Position numbers and translations under genes: made by a program | DNA from: an uncultured Cohaesibacter sp. | GTDB taxonomy: Bacteria; Pseudomonadota; Alphaproteobacteria; Rhizobiales; Cohaesibacteraceae | Direction: 5' to 3' | Assembly (NCBI RefSeq): GCF_963666525.1 | Contig: NZ_OY762905.1 | Span: forward strand, 1,302,001 to 1,366,000 | Length of the DNA stretch: 64,000 nt | The notes under the pieces: generated by a model | What the model was told of the DNA's origin: nothing | Database searches by the model: none | The model's input: the letters and a program-made list of their open reading frames with translations, nothing else | Part shown: in pieces, positions 60,777 through 64,000 of the stretch | Position numbering within the stretch: the stretch's first letter is position 1 | Layout of the letters: each line of letters starts with the position of its first letter

Positions 60777-61817
60777 TTATTTGTATTTGTCGATATCAGC
60801 CATCAGCGCGTTCAGCATGTCCGTGCCTTCTGCACCGAATTTCTCTTCGATCAGCGTGCGAACTGCAGGCTGAGCGATGGCGGCAAACTTGGCAGCCTCT
60901 TCCGGGCTGACCGAGTTGATTTCCATCTTTTCTGCCAGCTTCGGCAGACCCTTGTCGGATGCCTCGATGATGCGGGAAATACCACGACCGGCGTTGGTGG
61001 CCACTTCAGAAGCCCAATCAACGATGGCTTTGTGTTCTGGTTTCAGGGAGTTGTAGAAATCGCCATTCATGAACCAGACATACGGGGTGATGACATGGTT
61101 GGTGATGGAGAGATATTTCTGCACTTCGTCAAACTTGGCAAAGGCGATGACCGGAATCGGGTTCATTTCGCCATCGGCAACGCCGGTCTGAAGGGCGGTG
61201 TAAACTTCAGCCCATGGCAGCGGGGTCGCCTTCGCGCCCAGCGAGTTGACCATTGCCTGATGGGTCGGCAGGGTCATGGTGCGCAGGCGCAGGCCTTCCA
61301 TGTCAGCCACGGTCTTGATCGGGCGTTTGGAGTTGGTGAAAGCGAAGAAACCACCGCTATCCAGCATGGCAAGGGTGTGCAGGCCGGTCTTGGCGTCCAT
61401 ATCGGCTGCAAACTTCTTGCCGAAATCGCTATCCAGCGACATCACCTTGTCGGAGACATAGATGTTCGGGAAGGCAAACGGAATGTCGAACACGCCAACC
61501 AGCGGATAATGCTGAGCCACGCCACCGGCGGAGGAAATGCAGGATTCCACAATGCCGTCACGCACCTGCTGGATCACTTCGTTGTCCTTGCCAAGCTGGC
61601 CATTCGGGAAGAGCTTGACTTCGATTTCACCATTGGAGGCGGTTTCCACCAGTGACTTGAACACGGCGGTCATGGCGCCGGAATGGCTTTCGGTCGGATC
61701 GGCCGGGTTCAGGTGACCGATACGGATGGTAACATCAGCAGCAAAGGCTGTTCCTGCCATCACACCTGCGGCGATGGCTCCCAACATCACTGACTTGACT
61801 GAATTCATGAGTTTCAT
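60777..61817 (-). CDS. dctP: TRAP transporter substrate-binding protein (DctP)
   Basis: A 346-residue periplasmic binding protein. The signal peptide covers about residues 1-26 (hydrophobic VMLGAIAAGVMAGTAFAA). VTIRIGHLNPADPTESHSGAMTAVF, LFPNGQLGKDNEVIQQVRDG, MEGLRLRTMTLPTHQAMVNSLGAKATPLPWAEVYTALQTGVADGEMNP are the DctP core with the substrate arginine. ATG 61817 has GGAG eight bases upstream. It is last of the small permease, large permease, binding-protein operon. Confidence 0.92.
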   Translation of the reverse strand: MKLMNSVKSVMLGAIAAGVMAGTAFAADVTIRIGHLNPADPTESHSGAMTAVFKSLVETASNGEIEVKLFPNGQLGKDNEVIQQVRDGIVESCISSAGGVAQHYPLVGVFDIPFAFPNIYVSDKVMSLDSDFGKKFAADMDAKTGLHTLAMLDSGGFFAFTNSKRPIKTVADMEGLRLRTMTLPTHQAMVNSLGAKATPLPWAEVYTALQTGVADGEMNPIPVIAFAKFDEVQKYLSITNHVITPYVWFMNGDFYNSLKPEHKAIVDWASEVATNAGRGISRIIEASDKGLPKLAEKMEINSVSPEEAAKFAAIAQPAVRTLIEEKFGAEGTDMLNALMADIDKYK

Positions 61818-61853
61818 GTGATTGCTCCGTTTGTTTTTTGTCATTGCTCTGGA

Positions 61854-63134
61854 TTAGAACCCCAGCAGCCTTGGCACGAACAGTGTCATGTCCTCCCAAA
61901 ATGCGACCAGCAACAAAATCGCAATCTCAGCCAGGAGGAAGGGCCAAAGGGACTTGGTGATATTTTCTATTTTTTCTTTGGTGACCGATGCGAGCACGAA
62001 CAGGCACGCACCGACTGGAGGCGTCATGAGTGAAATATTCAGCGCAAGGATGATCATGATCCCTGCATGAACCGGGTTCATCCCGATGCTCTGGGTCAGG
62101 GGCACAAGAACCGGAGCCAGGATGATGAGAGTTGCGTTGATGTCCATGAACAGGCCGATGAACAGCAACAGGAGAACGATCATGCCGATAATCACGTTGG
62201 GATTGTCGCTGACCGAAAGGAAGAAGGTGGCAATGGCCTGCGGGATCTGGTTGAAGGTGAGCCACCAGCCAAGGATCGAGGCAGACGCGATGATCAGGAA
62301 GATGATGCCGGTAATGCGCGTCGTCCGGACCATCATTTCATAGAGATCACGGAAGGTGAGCGCCCGATAGATCACGCCACCGACGAACAGGGCATAGGCC
62401 ACAGCGATGGAGGCAGCCTCGGTCGGTGTGGCGATGCCCCCCAGGATCGAGCCAAGAATGAATACCGGCAGAACCAGTGCCAGAAGGCTCTCGCGGAAGG
62501 CGCTGAAAATCGCCATCAGGCTTGGGCGCTTCCTGGACTTCGGCAGGTTGAGCTTTTCACCAAGCGCCGCAATCACCGCCATGCAGATAAGACAGATGAG
62601 CAGCCCCGGCAGGATGCCCGCAGCGAACAGACCGGCAATCGACACCCCCATGATGGAGCCATAGATGACAGCCAGCGTCGAGGGCGGAATGGTTGGCCCG
62701 ATGATCGATCCGGCAGCCGTGACCGCACAGGCGAAGGGCTTGGAATAGCCCTGCTTGACCATGGCCGGCACCAGCGTATTGCCGAAGGCGGCAGCGTCTG
62801 CGGTGGCCGCACCGGTGAGCCCGGCGAACATCACCGAGGCCACCATGTTGGAATGGGCCATGCCGCCGCGCATCCAGCCTACCAGCGAGTCGGCGAATTT
62901 CACCAGGTTGTTGGTGATGCCGGTGCGGTTCATGATTTCGCCAGCAAGAATGAAGAAGGGCATGGCGAGAAACGGAAACAGGTCAAGCCCGGCGAACATG
63001 CGATCCGGCGCCATCGACAGGAACTTGCCGCCGCCCATATCCATGATTCCCACCATCCCGGCGACCCCGAGAACGAAGCCTACCGGCATACCAATCGCCA
63101 ACAGGCCGAAAAAGGTAACAGCAACCCAGATCAT
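61854..63134 (-). CDS. dctM: TRAP transporter large permease (DctM)
   Basis: A 426-residue membrane protein. FAGLTGAATADAAAFGNTLVPAMVKQGYSKPFACAVTAAGSIIGPTIPPS is the family signature, and LFMDINATLIILAPVLVPL and MTPPVGACLFVLASV are conserved. It follows the small permease by two bases. Confidence 0.93.
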   Translation of the reverse strand: MIWVAVTFFGLLAIGMPVGFVLGVAGMVGIMDMGGGKFLSMAPDRMFAGLDLFPFLAMPFFILAGEIMNRTGITNNLVKFADSLVGWMRGGMAHSNMVASVMFAGLTGAATADAAAFGNTLVPAMVKQGYSKPFACAVTAAGSIIGPTIPPSTLAVIYGSIMGVSIAGLFAAGILPGLLICLICMAVIAALGEKLNLPKSRKRPSLMAIFSAFRESLLALVLPVFILGSILGGIATPTEAASIAVAYALFVGGVIYRALTFRDLYEMMVRTTRITGIIFLIIASASILGWWLTFNQIPQAIATFFLSVSDNPNVIIGMIVLLLLFIGLFMDINATLIILAPVLVPLTQSIGMNPVHAGIMIILALNISLMTPPVGACLFVLASVTKEKIENITKSLWPFLLAEIAILLLVAFWEDMTLFVPRLLGF

Positions 63135-63136
63135 GC

Positions 63137-63655
63137 TCAGATCTCCACCCTGTCGGCGGCCGCCACACCGTCTTTTGCAAAAAAGTCATGGATAGCAACC
63201 AGCGCCAACTGGCAACAGGCGCAGGCAGCCGCAAGCGGCACGCCCATGAAGGGCCAACCCTTGGGGATTTCGGCAATCATCGTGAACCGGCCAAAGCCGC
63301 GCTCCACAAAGCCGATGCCGTAGAAGAAAATCATGAAGAAGAAAACAAACGCGATCACGTCGAACAAGACCGCCAGCCATTTGCGCATGACGGGAGGAAA
63401 GCGTTCAAAAATGACCAGAACCCCGATATGCTCGCGATGGGCCACTCCGCAGGACACGGCAAGCAGTGCCATCCAGATCATCAGATACCGCGCCAGTTCC
63501 TCGGTAAAGGTCCAGTCAAGAGGCAGCAAATACCGAACCAGCACACCCAGCCAGACATCCAGCACCAGCAGAATCATGAGCGCAACACACAGGCGCTCCA
63601 CAAACCAGTTCAGGCGTCGACTGAAAAGCGACGCTCTATTCGCGAGAATTTCCAT
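63137..63655 (-). CDS. dctQ: TRAP transporter small permease (DctQ)
   Basis: A 172-residue protein with four helices (VALMILLVLDVWLGVLVRYLL, YLMIWMALLAVSCGVA, VLFDVIAFVFFFMIFFYGIGF, GVPLAAACACCQLALVAI). FTEELARYLMIWMALLAVSCGVAHREHIGV is the DctQ signature. The frame extends to 63709; ATG 63655 begins MEILANRASLFSRRLNW, the expected start. Confidence 0.88.
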   Translation of the reverse strand: MEILANRASLFSRRLNWFVERLCVALMILLVLDVWLGVLVRYLLPLDWTFTEELARYLMIWMALLAVSCGVAHREHIGVLVIFERFPPVMRKWLAVLFDVIAFVFFFMIFFYGIGFVERGFGRFTMIAEIPKGWPFMGVPLAAACACCQLALVAIHDFFAKDGVAAADRVEI

Positions 63656-63776
63656 GCCAACACTCCAGAAAAGCCTGCCACGCAACCGAGACTGAAACAG
63701 ATGTAACAAAAAGTCAATATTGATTGATACTCAAGTTTCAAATATTGTCGCTACAAACAAGACCTCTGAGGCTACC

Positions 63777-64000
63777 ATGACTGACACCCGCGTCAAATCG
63801 ATCGAAATCCGCATTCATGAGGAATACGACAACTTGCCCGAATCCGAGCGCAAGCTGGCCGATGCCATCCTCGATTCTCCGGGCGACCTGAGCTCCTACA
63901 CGGCGACCGAACTGACGGCACTGGCTGGCGTATCCAAGGCCGCGGGCACCCGCCTGTTCCGCCGCCTCGGCTTTGCCAGCTTCGAAGAGGCAAAGCTGCT
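63777..64000 (+). CDS. MurR/RpiR family transcriptional regulator (partial)
   Basis: The first 74 codons before the window edge. LPESERKLADAILDSPGDLSSYTATELTALAGVSKAAGTRLFRRLGFASFEEAK is the RpiR HTH_6 domain. The SIS domain is expected beyond the edge. It is divergent from the TRAP operon and is the likely regulator of the TRAP/lyase/carbamoylase genes. The intergenic region is AT-rich, with TGATTGATACTCAAGTTTCA near 63721. Confidence 0.85.
   Translation, partial: MTDTRVKSIEIRIHEEYDNLPESERKLADAILDSPGDLSSYTATELTALAGVSKAAGTRLFRRLGFASFEEAKL

Noticed and set aside
62067..63323. 418-codon plus-strand frame
   Set aside because: Antisense of the second dctM gene; no motif.

Overview
The window is one stretch of an alphaproteobacterial chromosome. 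It is GC-rich, with tightly packed operons and families typical of Hyphomicrobiales: DUF6111, DUF1285, a UPF0035-type Nudix enzyme beside cca, and many TRAP and ABC uptake systems. The blend of TRAP transporters with amino-sugar, hydantoin and N-carbamoyl catabolism fits a marine or host-associated heterotroph of the Cohaesibacter/Stappia kind. That placement is an inference from gene content, not a computed one.

Layout. 1-7308: housekeeping genes (cca, DUF6111, Nudix, DUF1285, GNAT, metallophosphoesterase, a membrane-anchored hypothetical protein, an alpha/beta hydrolase), a 1 kb AT-rich gene-poor gap and a 36-codon ORF followed by a terminator. 7618-12941: a tRNA-Met(CAU) gene whose 3' end is repeated as a 54-bp direct repeat 5.2 kb downstream. 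The repeats bound a small integrative element carrying a decayed IS3-family insertion, a tyrosine integrase, a two-gene cyclic-nucleotide operon and a GNAT/DUF1778 toxin-antitoxin pair. 13155-16330: sulfotransferase, SufR-like regulator divergent from an iron superoxide dismutase, and a flavin reductase. 16358-22853: ugpBAEC-GDPD glycerol-3-phosphate uptake operon with a divergent LysR regulator. 23079-29462: an RpiR-controlled polar amino acid ABC operon ending in an N-acylamino-acid racemase and a GNAT, probably a D- to L-amino-acid salvage route. 29735-43016: DeoR regulator, TRAP transporter, SDR, DAO-family oxidoreductase, HyuA/HyuB hydantoinase and a GntR-controlled fructoselysine-type deglycase/kinase pair. 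43059-44342: DUF2254 membrane protein. 44522-55717: sugar ABC transporter, Gfo/Idh oxidoreductase, MurQ-like etherase, GntR, deaminase-type SIS protein, NagA, ROK kinase and CutC, a PTS-independent amino-sugar pathway. 55786-64000: TRAP transporter, RpiR regulator, diaminopropionate ammonia-lyase-like enzyme, M20 amidohydrolase, N-carbamoyl-D-amino acid hydrolase and an unassigned fold-type II PLP enzyme.

The main discovery is at 10699-11690. A 115-residue stand-alone Cas10-like palm polymerase (mCpol, minimal CRISPR polymerase) is translationally coupled to a 215-residue protein with an N-terminal CARF-like soluble region and two C-terminal transmembrane helices. No CRISPR array or cas gene accompanies them. 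This matches the architecture of the recently described Panoptes anti-phage system (OptS/OptE). In that system the polymerase continuously makes a cyclic dinucleotide that keeps the membrane effector silent, and phage proteins that sequester cyclic nucleotides release the effector. Here it is cargo of a tRNA-Met-integrated island with a toxin-antitoxin module.

All calls come from reading the sequence and recalling family motifs. No database search was run.
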